Below, in pieces: positions 43,003 to 51,149 of a DNA stretch of 51,154 bases. Under the pieces are notes generated by a model. That model saw only the letters and a program-made list of their open reading frames with translations, was not told the DNA's origin and ran no database searches. The DNA is from Roseicyclus sp041163945 (GTDB lineage Bacteria > Pseudomonadota > Alphaproteobacteria > Rhodobacterales > Rhodobacteraceae). A program made the translations under genes and the position numbers. The stretch spans positions 1 through 51,154 of the forward strand of contig JBEAQJ010000039.1 of the NCBI GenBank assembly GCA_041163945.1. The letters are read 5' to 3'. Position 1 is the first letter of the stretch, and every line of letters starts with the position of its first letter.

Positions 43003-44079
43003 ATGAAACTGCTGCCAAAACTTCTAGCCTCGGCCGCTTTGGCCGCGGGCCTTGCGCTGCCTGCGCTGGCGCAAGACCCCTTCAAGGTCGGCTTCATCTA
43101 CGTGGGCACGCCCGGTGACTACGGCTGGACCTACGAGCATGACCAGGCACGTCAGGCCGTCGAGGCGGAATACGGCGACGCCGTGGAAACCGTTTACCTT
43201 GAAAGCGTGCCCGAAGGGGCCGATGCCGAGCGCGCGATCACCCAGATGATCCTTGGCGGTGCGGACATGGTCTTCACCACCTCCTTTGGCTATGGCGAGG
43301 CGACCAACGCCGTCGCGGCGCAGTTCCCGAACGTCTATTTCGAGCACGCCACGGGCTACATGCGCGAACATCCCAATGTGTCGACCTACAACGCGCGCTT
43401 TTATGAAGGCCGCGCCGTTCTGGGCCATATCGCGGGCCAAATGACCGAAAGCAACATCATCGGCTACATCGGCTCCTACCCGATCCCCGAAGTGATCCAA
43501 GGGATCAACTCGGCGTTCCTGCATGCCCGCGCGGTCAACCCCGATGTCGAATTCCGCGTCGTCTGGGCCTACACCTGGTTCGACCCGGCGGTCGAAGCAG
43601 ACGCGGCCCAGGCGCTGATCGATGCGGGCGCCGATGTGATCATGCAGCACACCGACTCGACCGCACCCCAAACCGTGGCACAGGAAGCCGGCATCATCTC
43701 GTTCGGGCAGGCATCCGACATGATCCAGTTCGCCCCGCGCCCGCGCGTGGCCTCGATCATCGACAACTGGGCGCCCTATTACATCCGCCGGGTCGGGGAA
43801 GCCATGGCCGGCACCTGGACCCAGTCGGACATCTGGGAAGGCATGCCCGAAGGCATGGTCGTGGTCGGTGAACTGACGGATGCGATCCCGACCGAGGTGC
43901 GCGCATCGGCGCAGGCGATGATCGACGCCCTGAAGGCGGGCACCTATCACCCGTTTACCGGCCCGATCAACAAGCAAGACGGTTCGCCCTGGCTGGCCGC
44001 CGGCGAGATCGCCGATGACGGCACGCTTTTGGGCATGAACTTCTACGTCGAAGGCATGACCGGCGACATCCCGAACTGA
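43003..44079 (+). CDS. BMP family substrate-binding protein
   Basis: Periplasmic binding protein of 358 residues for the importer encoded just upstream. The signal peptide (1-23, ending LPALA before QDPFK) lacks a lipobox cysteine, so it is soluble rather than a lipoprotein like PnrA/TmpC. The mature part begins FKVGFIYVGTPGDYGWTYEH, with GGADMVFTTSFGYGEATNAV and GYIGSYPIPEVIQGINSAFL typical of the family. GGAGG 8 bases before the ATG is the strongest ribosome-binding site in the operon, fitting the high level usual for binding proteins. A terminator follows. Confidence 0.95.
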   Translation: MKLLPKLLASAALAAGLALPALAQDPFKVGFIYVGTPGDYGWTYEHDQARQAVEAEYGDAVETVYLESVPEGADAERAITQMILGGADMVFTTSFGYGEATNAVAAQFPNVYFEHATGYMREHPNVSTYNARFYEGRAVLGHIAGQMTESNIIGYIGSYPIPEVIQGINSAFLHARAVNPDVEFRVVWAYTWFDPAVEADAAQALIDAGADVIMQHTDSTAPQTVAQEAGIISFGQASDMIQFAPRPRVASIIDNWAPYYIRRVGEAMAGTWTQSDIWEGMPEGMVVVGELTDAIPTEVRASAQAMIDALKAGTYHPFTGPINKQDGSPWLAAGEIADDGTLLGMNFYVEGMTGDIPN

Positions 44080-44101
44080 GCCGAAAAGACCGATCCCGAA
44101 A

Positions 44102-44131
44102 GGCCCGCCACCTTGGCGGGCCTTTTTCGTT
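44102..44131 (+). terminator. Intrinsic terminator of the xdh-importer operon
   Basis: GGCCCGCCA (44102-44110) and TGGCGGGCC (44114-44122) form a perfect 9-bp stem with a 3-base loop. TTTTTCGTTTT follows directly. It lies 22 bases past the binding-protein stop. Confidence 0.95.
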
Positions 44132-44151
44132 TTGCGATGCAAACCGGCATG

Positions 44152-44229
44152 CGAATTTTCGTCCGAAAATTCGGGGGCTCTGCCCCGGCCCGTTTCGGCC
44201 CCCCCCGGAGTATTTGAAAATCGAAGACG
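44152..44229 (+). repeat. Composite repeat-like element after the operon
   Basis: A perfect dyad CGAATTTTC-GTCC-GAAAATTCG (44152-44173) is followed by GGGGCTCTGCCCC, a C-rich tract, and then CCGGAGTATTTGAAAATCGA (44205-44224). The final part shares GGAGTATTT and the purine-rich tail with the segment in xdhB. The layout resembles, from memory, intergenic repeats of Rhodobacterales. The rest of the 279-base gap (44230-44358) holds nothing I can assign beyond the probable promoter of the next gene. Confidence 0.5.
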
Positions 44230-44358
44230 ACGTGCGTGGGCATGTCGCTTTCGTGTCGATTTCGGTCGGGTGGGTGTGGCGCAAGGCGCGGCGCTGGGGC
44301 AGGTAGGGCATGGACTGCCGCGCCCATTCCCGCCTGATCCCGAAGGACCCGCCCGACC

Positions 44359-46860
44359 ATGAAAACCCATGTCAAAGCCCTAGTCGTCGGCGGTGGTGCC
44401 GTCGGCACGTCGATTGCCTATCACCTTGCCCGCGCGGGATGGCAAGATGTGATGCTGCTGGAACGCGACGAGTTGACGAGCGGGTCCACATGGCACGCGG
44501 CGGGGCTGTTGCCACTGTTCAACATGGGCTTTGCCACCAGCCATATCCACGATTACTCGGTCAAGTTCTACAAGACGCTCGAGGCCGAGACGGGGCTGAA
44601 CGCGGGGTTTTCGGTCGTGGGCAACCTGCGCATGGCCCAGACGGACGCCCGCATGGATGAATACATGCTCTACGCCTCGACCGCGGAAACGGTGGGCATC
44701 GCGCATGAATGGCTGACACCGGCCGAGATCAAGGCGCGTTGGCCGCTGGTGCGGACCGACGACCTGAAGGGCGCGATCTATCACCCGACCGATGGATACA
44801 TCAACCCGGCCGATGTCACCATGGCCATGGCCAAGGGCGCGCGCCAGCGCGGCGTCAGCATCGAGCGCAAATGGCAGGTCGATGGCTACACATGGACCGG
44901 GTCAGAGTGGCGCGTGCGCGTCACCAAGATGGAAGAAAAGGGCGGCAATCTGGTGCCCTCGGATGAGACCATGGTGATCACCGCCGAACATGTGGTGACC
45001 GCCACCGGCAACCATGCCCAGCGCACGGCGCGGCTGTTGGGGATCAAGATCCCCGCCATTCCGGTCGAACACCAGTATATCGTGACCGAACCCGACCCGG
45101 CACTGGTCGAATGGCGCAAGACGCATGGCGAACACCCCGTGCTGCGCGATGCCGATGCCAAGTGGTATGTCCGCGAAGAACGCGGCGGCTGGATCTTGGG
45201 CCCCTACGAACGCGGCGCGCCCGCCCGGTTCCTGTACGACGTGCCCGAAAGTTTCCGCGCGGATCTGTTCCCGCTGGATCTGGAGCGCATCGAACAAGAA
45301 TACATGAGCATGATCCACCGCATCCCCTCGTCCGAGGAGGTGGGGCTGAAGGATGATTACAACGGCCCGATCTGCTACACCCCCGATGGCAATCCGCTGG
45401 TCGGCCCCGCGCCGGGCTTGCGCAACATGTGGCTGGCCGAAGGGTTCAGCTTCGGCATCACGGCGGCCGGCGGCACGGGCCATTATCTGGCCCAGATGAT
45501 GGTCGAAGGTGAGGCCGAGATCGACATGGCCGCGCTGGACCCCAAGCGTTACGGCGCCTGGATGACAACCGAATACGCCGCGCGCAAGAACGAGGAATGT
45601 TACGAACATGTCTTCGTCTTGCATCATCCCGACGAAGAGCGCGAAGCCTGCCGGCCGCTGCGCACCGCCCCGGTCTATGACCGGCAAAAGGCGTTGGGTG
45701 CGCAATTCGGGCAAGTCAACGGCTGGGAACGGCCCAATTATTACGGCCCCAAGGACGCGCCCGAGGGGTTTGATCATGACGCGCGCAGTTTCCGGCGCGG
45801 GGGGTGGTGGGATTACGCCCGCAGCGAGGCCGAGGCGATCCGCCAAGGCGCCGGTTTGATCGACGCCACCGCCTTTACCAAGCATCTGGTGCGCGGCCCG
45901 GGGGCCACCGCGTTTCTGGACCGCTTTACCACCAACCGCCTGCCCAAGATCGGCCGCATCAACCTGACCTATGCATTGACCCCGGCGGGAACGGTGCGCA
46001 CCGAATACACCATCGTCCGGCTGGGCGAACAGGAATATTACCTGGTCTCGGCCGGGGCCTGGACGGCCTATGACGCCGATTACCTGATGAAATCGGCCGA
46101 AGATTTCATGACTGCGGGGGGCGGTTACATCGACATCCACGATGTGACAACCCAATGGGGCGTGTTCGCCATCGCCGGTCCGAAGTCGCGCGATGTGCTG
46201 CGCGCCATCGTCAAGGACGCCGATCCCGATACGGTACTGGGCAACAAGCGCTTCCCGTGGCTGTCGATGCGCAACATCGAATTGGGCATGTGCCCCGTGC
46301 GTGCCATCCGCGTGGCCTACACCGGCGAATTGGGCTGGGAACTGCACCATCCGATCGAGATGCAGCGCTACCTTTGGGATCAGCTGATGGCGGCGGGCGA
46401 GGCCCATGGGCTGAAGCTGGTGGGCGCGCGGGCGCAGAACTGGCTCAGGCAGGAAAAGAGCTATCGCGCCTTTGGCACCGAGCTGGGTCGTGACGCCACG
46501 CCGCTCGAGGCGGGGCTGGATCGCTTCATCGATCTGGACAAGGATTTCACCGGCAAAGACCGGATGCTGGCCACGGGTATCCGCGCGGCCTGTGTCACGG
46601 TGTTGATCGATGGGCCGGCCGATGCCGACCCATGGGGGCGTGAGGCGCTGTTGCACGATGGGCAAAAGGTCGGGCGCCTGACGTCGGGGGGCTATTCGGT
46701 GGCCTTTGGTAAGCAGATCGGCATGGGCTACGTTCGCCCCGATCTGGCCAAGCCCGGCACGAAGCTGAAGCTGCGCATGTTCCGCGATCTTTGGGATGCG
46801 GTGGTCACTGAGGACAGCCCCTATGACCCGCAGAACGCGGTGATCCGCGCGGACGGCTAG
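44359..46860 (+). CDS. Dimethylglycine/sarcosine dehydrogenase-like flavoprotein (FAD + GcvT domains)
   Basis: An 833-residue two-domain enzyme. The N-terminal DAO-type FAD domain has the dinucleotide fold VVGGGAVGTSIAYHLARAG (about 9-27) and GSTWHAAGLLPL, in which His46 is placed like the histidine that covalently holds FAD in dimethylglycine and sarcosine dehydrogenases. The C-terminal GcvT-like folate domain (from about 490; YLVSAGAWTAYDADYLM, RVAYTGELGWELHHPIEMQR) would accept the released one-carbon unit on THF. The exact substrate (dimethylglycine, sarcosine or another N-methyl compound) cannot be told. AAGGA lies about 11 bases before the ATG. Its stop overlaps that of the convergent DUF938 gene. 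Confidence 0.88.
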   Translation: MKTHVKALVVGGGAVGTSIAYHLARAGWQDVMLLERDELTSGSTWHAAGLLPLFNMGFATSHIHDYSVKFYKTLEAETGLNAGFSVVGNLRMAQTDARMDEYMLYASTAETVGIAHEWLTPAEIKARWPLVRTDDLKGAIYHPTDGYINPADVTMAMAKGARQRGVSIERKWQVDGYTWTGSEWRVRVTKMEEKGGNLVPSDETMVITAEHVVTATGNHAQRTARLLGIKIPAIPVEHQYIVTEPDPALVEWRKTHGEHPVLRDADAKWYVREERGGWILGPYERGAPARFLYDVPESFRADLFPLDLERIEQEYMSMIHRIPSSEEVGLKDDYNGPICYTPDGNPLVGPAPGLRNMWLAEGFSFGITAAGGTGHYLAQMMVEGEAEIDMAALDPKRYGAWMTTEYAARKNEECYEHVFVLHHPDEEREACRPLRTAPVYDRQKALGAQFGQVNGWERPNYYGPKDAPEGFDHDARSFRRGGWWDYARSEAEAIRQGAGLIDATAFTKHLVRGPGATAFLDRFTTNRLPKIGRINLTYALTPAGTVRTEYTIVRLGEQEYYLVSAGAWTAYDADYLMKSAEDFMTAGGGYIDIHDVTTQWGVFAIAGPKSRDVLRAIVKDADPDTVLGNKRFPWLSMRNIELGMCPVRAIRVAYTGELGWELHHPIEMQRYLWDQLMAAGEAHGLKLVGARAQNWLRQEKSYRAFGTELGRDATPLEAGLDRFIDLDKDFTGKDRMLATGIRAACVTVLIDGPADADPWGREALLHDGQKVGRLTSGGYSVAFGKQIGMGYVRPDLAKPGTKLKLRMFRDLWDAVVTEDSPYDPQNAVIRADG

Positions 46861-47492
46861 GCGGGGCGATCAAAGACCATCAACAGGTTGTTGGCGGGCA
46901 TCGACCGGGTGGTGACATGCACCAGCCCCGCCGCCTGCGACAGCGCCATGACCTCGGCCAGATCCTTGTAGCCGATGGCCGGGTCTTGCGCGCGCAAGGC
47001 CGCATCGAAGGCGGCATCGCCATCGCTGGTGGCGCGCCCATCGCGCAGGAACGGGCCGTAAAGCGTGAACCGGCCACCCGGTGCAAGGGCGCGCGCCACC
47101 TCGGCCAACAAGATCGCCGTGGCGGGCCGGGCAATCAGGTGCAGCAGATTGACCAACACGATCAGATCGACGGGCCCATGATCCGCCGACCAGCCGGGCC
47201 TTGTGGCATCCAGATGCAGCGGCGGGCAGATATTTCCCACGCCCGCCTCTGCCGTCCAGGCCGTGATCGAGGCGCGGCGGGTCGGGTCGGGGTCGCTTGG
47301 CTGCCACATCAGCCCGGGCAATGCGGCGGCAAATCCGATCACATGTTCCCCGGTGCCAGAGGCGATTTCCAAGGCGCGCCCCCAGGCCGGCGCCAGGTGG
47401 ATCAGTTCAGCCGTGATCACATCGCGGTTGCGCAGCGCCGCGGCCGCCGAAAGCCGGGGATCGGGTCCGGCGGATGGGTCGGGTGGCGTCAT
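46857..47492 (-). CDS. DUF938 family SAM-dependent methyltransferase-like protein
   Basis: A 211-residue protein of the DUF938 group. The glycine-rich loop ALEIASGTGEHVIGFAAALP, the acidic SDPDPTRRASI and LIVLVNLLHLIARPATAILL, and YGPFLRDGRATSDGDAAFDA are the family signatures. The substrate is unknown. It is second in a two-gene unit, with its ATG overlapping the preceding flavoprotein stop by 4 bases. Its stop codon shares the four bases CTAG with the stop of the convergent dehydrogenase gene. Confidence 0.88.
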   Translation of the reverse strand: MTPPDPSAGPDPRLSAAAALRNRDVITAELIHLAPAWGRALEIASGTGEHVIGFAAALPGLMWQPSDPDPTRRASITAWTAEAGVGNICPPLHLDATRPGWSADHGPVDLIVLVNLLHLIARPATAILLAEVARALAPGGRFTLYGPFLRDGRATSDGDAAFDAALRAQDPAIGYKDLAEVMALSQAAGLVHVTTRSMPANNLLMVFDRPA

Positions 47493-48586
47493 CGCGCGCC
47501 CCGCCCGCCAAACCGCGCGGGCGACAAGGATGCGACGATATCGCCATCAAGTTCGGGCGTGCGCCCGGCCACCAGATCGGCCACCAGCCGCGATGCGGCC
47601 GGCGCGGTCTGAAAGCCATAGCCCCCCTGCCCCGCAACCCAGACAAAGCCGGTGTCCAGCGGATCGGGGCCCAGAACCAGCACCCGGTCGGGGGCAAAGC
47701 TGCGCAGCCCGGCCCATGAGGCGGTCAGCCGCGTGACCTCGGGCGTCACGAAAGCCTGATAGCGGGCGATGCCTTCGGCCAGCACCATATCCTCCGGCCA
47801 GGCATCATGGGGCGCGGCAACCGGGTCTTCCTCGGCGGGCGAAACGATCAGCTGGCCCGCATCGGGTTTGGCATACCATGTCTCGCCCGCACCAAAGATC
47901 ATCGGCCAGCGCGCCACGTCATGGCCCCCCGGCGCCGGGATGCGCGCGACCGAACGGCGCAGCGGCGTGATGCCGATGGGCGCGATCCCGGCCATGGCCG
48001 CAACCTGGTCCGCCCAAGCGCCCGCGGCATTCACAAGGATGCGCGCATCATGTCGCTGATCGCCCGCGCACACCTGCCAACCACCGGGGATGCGGGTGAT
48101 CGCGGACACGGGCGCACCGGTCATCACCTGCCCACCATGGGCGCGGATGGTGCGCACGAAATGCTGGATCAGCCGGTCGGTGTCGATATCCCAGGCATCT
48201 GCATGGGTGGCCACGCCATGGATGGCCGCCGGGTCGAGGATCGGCACCAGCGCCATCGCCTCGGGTATCGTGATGGGGTTCAAACCCATGGTGGCAACAT
48301 CATGGTCAAAGGCCGCCTTGTCACCGGGACCGGCCAGAACCATCAGGCCCCGCGGGCTAAGCACGCCCCCATCAAGGCTGTCATGATCGGCCCGCGAAGC
48401 CAGGTTGAGCGCAACGGTCGCAGGCTTGCCATACTGCGCCTCGTATAACGCCGCCGACCGGCCCGAGGCATGATAGGCAAGCGCGGGTTCCGCCTCGAGC
48501 AGCAGCACCCGGCCCAGCTCGGCCAACCGGGCCCCGGCAGATACCCCTGCGATACCGCCACCAATGATGAGGAAGTCATGGGTCAT
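47489..48586 (-). CDS. FAD-dependent oxidoreductase (DAO family)
   Basis: A 365-residue flavoprotein of the D-amino-acid oxidase/glycine oxidase superfamily. The FAD-binding fold begins FLIIGGGIAGVSAGARLAEL; GRSAALYEAQYGKP, VNAAGAWADQVAAMAGI and the C-terminal GFVWVAGQGGYGFQTAPAAS are typical. The physiological substrate is not readable. ATG at 48586 fits the family start, but no good ribosome-binding site is seen. A long open frame upstream is non-homologous. It is co-transcribed with the DUF938 gene. Confidence 0.88.
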   Translation of the reverse strand: MTHDFLIIGGGIAGVSAGARLAELGRVLLLEAEPALAYHASGRSAALYEAQYGKPATVALNLASRADHDSLDGGVLSPRGLMVLAGPGDKAAFDHDVATMGLNPITIPEAMALVPILDPAAIHGVATHADAWDIDTDRLIQHFVRTIRAHGGQVMTGAPVSAITRIPGGWQVCAGDQRHDARILVNAAGAWADQVAAMAGIAPIGITPLRRSVARIPAPGGHDVARWPMIFGAGETWYAKPDAGQLIVSPAEEDPVAAPHDAWPEDMVLAEGIARYQAFVTPEVTRLTASWAGLRSFAPDRVLVLGPDPLDTGFVWVAGQGGYGFQTAPAASRLVADLVAGRTPELDGDIVASLSPARFGGRGAR

Positions 48587-48783
48587 GATGGAATGGGTGG
48601 CATAGGGGCGGGCGTGAGGGCAAGGGGGGTGTGGCCAGGCCGCGGTCATTCGCTGTGCATGTGATCTAGCCAAAGGCCCGCGGTGAAAGCCGCCGTGCCG
48701 AGGTCCGAGATCAGGTGCTTTGCAACGACACTTCCGCGATCTGCGTCGAGCCCAGAGCGCACCGGTTTGGCGGGGCTTGAAAC
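48587..48783. other. Intergenic gap at a composition change
   Basis: A 197-base gap between the FAD oxidoreductase start and the rsgA stop. I saw no tRNA, integrase, long repeat or terminator with a T-tract. It marks the point after which codon preferences differ. Confidence 0.4.
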
Positions 48784-49860
48784 CTATCGCTTTCGGTCCG
48801 ATTTCGCGTTGATGGCGCTGCGCACCAGCTTGCCAAAGGCGCGGTCCTTTTCGCGGCGGTCCGCAAGGCTGGCAGCGTTGAAAGCGTCCTCGGCCCGAAG
48901 CTTTCGCCAGCGGGCAAGCCGGGCGGGGTCTAGGCTGCCGTCTTCGATGGCGGTCAGGATGGCGCAGCCGGGCTCGGTTTCGTGCTGGCAGTTGGTGAAG
49001 CGGCAGCATGCGGTCAGCGCCCCGATATCCTCGAACACATCGGCGATGCCCGTCGCGGCGTCGGTCAGCTGCAGCTCGCGCATGCCCGGCGTGTCGAGGA
49101 CAAGGCAACCATCACGCGTCGCGTGAAGCGCGCGCCGGGTCGTGGTGTGGCGACCCTTGGCGTCATCCTCGCGGATGGCATGCGTGGCGATGGCCTGCGT
49201 GCCGAGGAGCGCGTTCGTCAGGGTCGACTTGCCGACGCCGGAAGAGCCAAGGAAGGCAACGGTGCGGCCGGGCTTGCACCAATCGGCCAGTGCCTGCGCC
49301 GGTTCGGCACCGCGGGCGTCCAGCGCCACCACGGGCACGCGGCCGGACACGGCCCGGGCCGCGTCGACATAGGGCGCAGTGTCTTCTGTAAGGTCGGCCT
49401 TTGTCAGGATGATCACCGGCTCGATCCCGGCTTTGAGGCCCAGCGCGACGTAGCGCTCCAGCCGCGCCACGTTGAAATCCGCGTTGCAGGAGGTGACGAT
49501 GAAGACCGTGTCGATGTTCGCCGCGATCAGCTGCACCTCGCGCCCCGTGCCCGGCGCGCGGCGCTTGATCAGGCTCTTGCGATCCAGCACGCGGCTGGAA
49601 CGCGGGCGCGCGCGATCGTAAAGCAGCCAGTCGCCCACGGTTGCCTCCGGCCCGGGCGGGATGGTCTTGTCGACGCCGTCGCCCATCACCTGCAAGCCGC
49701 TGCGATGCACGGCAACGACGCGCACCGGGGGCGTTTCGGTTAATGTGTCGGCGTCGATCTGGCTTGCGAAGGCCGGGCCCCAGCCCAGCCGCTCCAGCGC
49801 CGTGGGCGCACGGCGTGCGGGCGCGGCACCCGGCAGAAAGGCGGAGTAGTCGCGAACCAT
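48784..49860 (-). CDS. rsgA: Ribosome small-subunit-dependent GTPase RsgA
   Basis: Circularly permuted GTPase that assists late 30S maturation. After an N-terminal OB-fold (TVGDWLLYDRARPRSSRVLD) the G motifs appear in permuted order: the G4 motif TKADL, then G1 GSSGVGKSTLTNALLG, then G3 LDTPGM. The zinc knuckle follows (CCRFTNCQHETEPGC). At 358 residues it is normal. GGTAGG precedes the ATG closely. It is followed upstream (5') by the GNAT gene only 4 bases away. Codons here favour GAG, GAC and CTC more than in the rest of the window, and a rare TTA occurs. Confidence 0.95.
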   Translation of the reverse strand: MVRDYSAFLPGAAPARRAPTALERLGWGPAFASQIDADTLTETPPVRVVAVHRSGLQVMGDGVDKTIPPGPEATVGDWLLYDRARPRSSRVLDRKSLIKRRAPGTGREVQLIAANIDTVFIVTSCNADFNVARLERYVALGLKAGIEPVIILTKADLTEDTAPYVDAARAVSGRVPVVALDARGAEPAQALADWCKPGRTVAFLGSSGVGKSTLTNALLGTQAIATHAIREDDAKGRHTTTRRALHATRDGCLVLDTPGMRELQLTDAATGIADVFEDIGALTACCRFTNCQHETEPGCAILTAIEDGSLDPARLARWRKLRAEDAFNAASLADRREKDRAFGKLVRSAINAKSDRKR

Positions 49861-49864
49861 CGGC

Positions 49865-50404
49865 CTACCAAAGCGCAGGATCGTCGAAGGCGGCGACGCA
49901 AGCCGCGGGGCCGCGTAGCGGCGTCAGCGGCGCCTCGGTCAGCGATTGCGCGATCCAGCCCTGTGGCTGGGTCAGCGGTTGTGGCGCGGGAAATTCCGAC
50001 GCCGTCACGGGCTTGAACCCGACCCGGCCGTAAAAGGCGGGATCGCCATAGGTGACCGCGATGTCCACGCCCTCCTGCCGGAGCGCGTCGAGGCCGTGCG
50101 CGATCAGCCGCTGGCCGATACCATTGCCTTGGTGTTCTGAGGCGACCGCCACGGGGGCCATCAGGAAAACGGTGCGCGGGTCGTTGGCGTAGGTCAGCCG
50201 CGTGAAAAGGATGGCGCCGAAAAGCACGCCGTTCTCCCATGCGGTGATGACGCGCAGATCCTGGGCGGGCGTCTCGGCAATCAGGCGGCGGGCAAGGGCG
50301 CCGATCAACGCGCCTTCCTCCGCGCCTTCGGAGGCGGCGAACGTCGAAGCGAAAAGCCCCACAATCGCCTCGGCATGGGTGGTGTAATCGGTTGAATAGT
50401 CCAT
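49865..50404 (-). CDS. GNAT family N-acetyltransferase (YhbS-like)
   Basis: A 179-residue GCN5-type acetyltransferase. The acetyl-CoA-binding motif is APVAVASEHQGNGIGQRLIA, followed by VTYGDPAFYGRVGFKPVTAS, the hallmark of the YhbS-like group. The acceptor is unknown. ATG at 50404 has AGAGAGGA about 7 bases upstream. A longer in-frame start inside the neighbouring gene is rejected. It lies between the methyltransferase (28 bases) and rsgA (4 bases) on one strand, likely one transcript. Confidence 0.9.
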   Translation of the reverse strand: MDYSTDYTTHAEAIVGLFASTFAASEGAEEGALIGALARRLIAETPAQDLRVITAWENGVLFGAILFTRLTYANDPRTVFLMAPVAVASEHQGNGIGQRLIAHGLDALRQEGVDIAVTYGDPAFYGRVGFKPVTASEFPAPQPLTQPQGWIAQSLTEAPLTPLRGPAACVAAFDDPALW

Positions 50405-50432
50405 GTCTCGATCCTCTCTGTCGCCGGGGGGG

Positions 50433-51149
50433 TCAGACCCGCTGCAGCACAAACATCTCGTAGCCGAACTGCCCGCGTCCGGCCTTGTGCACGGCGATCT
50501 CGCGGCGCAGATCATCAAGGACACGGCTCCCCGCAAGATCCAACTCCAGGGCCTCGAGCCGTGCGGCGAGTGGGCGGTAGTAGGCGTCCATCGCCGCGTG
50601 CCCCATGTCGAAATGGCCAAGAACACGGTAGCCTGCGCGCTTGGCCCGCGCGACGCGGGTCGCGGGCGTTGTCATCGCGGGGTATTCCGCGGCCCAGAAG
50701 GCGCGGACCTCGTCCTCGGGTGTGTCGGTCCGCCAGACCATGTCGGAGAACACGAGAACGCCGCCGGGACGCAGAAGCGCCCGCCAGTCCGAAATCGCCT
50801 TTTCCACGCCGAGGATATAGGCGCTGCCCTCGGACCAGATCACATCCCAAGGACGCTCGGGGGCCGGAAGTGCGGCCATGTCGATGGTCTGCACTTCGAT
50901 CCGCTCGGCGAACCCTCCCGCCGCGATCCGCGTCCTGAGCTTGTCAAGCGCGACCTCGGCGGTGTCGGTGGCCGTGATCCGGGCCTTGGTCGCCTCGGCC
51001 AGCGTCATCGTCGCCATGCCGGGGCCGCAGCCGATCTCGAGGATCGTCTCGGGCGCGAAAGGCACCATGCTCAGCGCCCGGCGCGTCGCCTCGGCCGTTC
51101 CCGGGCCCCAGCAGTCGAGGCCGGCGAAGACTTCCATGAACCCGGCCAT
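50433..51149 (-). CDS. Class I SAM-dependent methyltransferase (start near window edge)
   Basis: A methyltransferase of at least 238 residues. The SAM site reads ILEIGCGPGMATMTLAEATK, followed by the acidic ATDTAEVALDKLRTRIAAGG, DVIWSEGSAYILGVEKAISD and RPGGVLVFSDMVWRTDTPED. The small-molecule acceptor is unknown. The first in-frame ATG is at 51149 and the frame stays open to the end of the window, so a few more N-terminal residues may lie outside. Codon choice (GAG, GAC, CTC) agrees with rsgA and the GNAT gene and differs from the earlier 48 kb. Confidence 0.85.
   Translation of the reverse strand: MAGFMEVFAGLDCWGPGTAEATRRALSMVPFAPETILEIGCGPGMATMTLAEATKARITATDTAEVALDKLRTRIAAGGFAERIEVQTIDMAALPAPERPWDVIWSEGSAYILGVEKAISDWRALLRPGGVLVFSDMVWRTDTPEDEVRAFWAAEYPAMTTPATRVARAKRAGYRVLGHFDMGHAAMDAYYRPLAARLEALELDLAGSRVLDDLRREIAVHKAGRGQFGYEMFVLQRV

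Noticed and set aside
48587..48783. Attachment site or integration scar at the composition change
   Set aside because: No tRNA gene, direct repeat or integrase is visible on either side.
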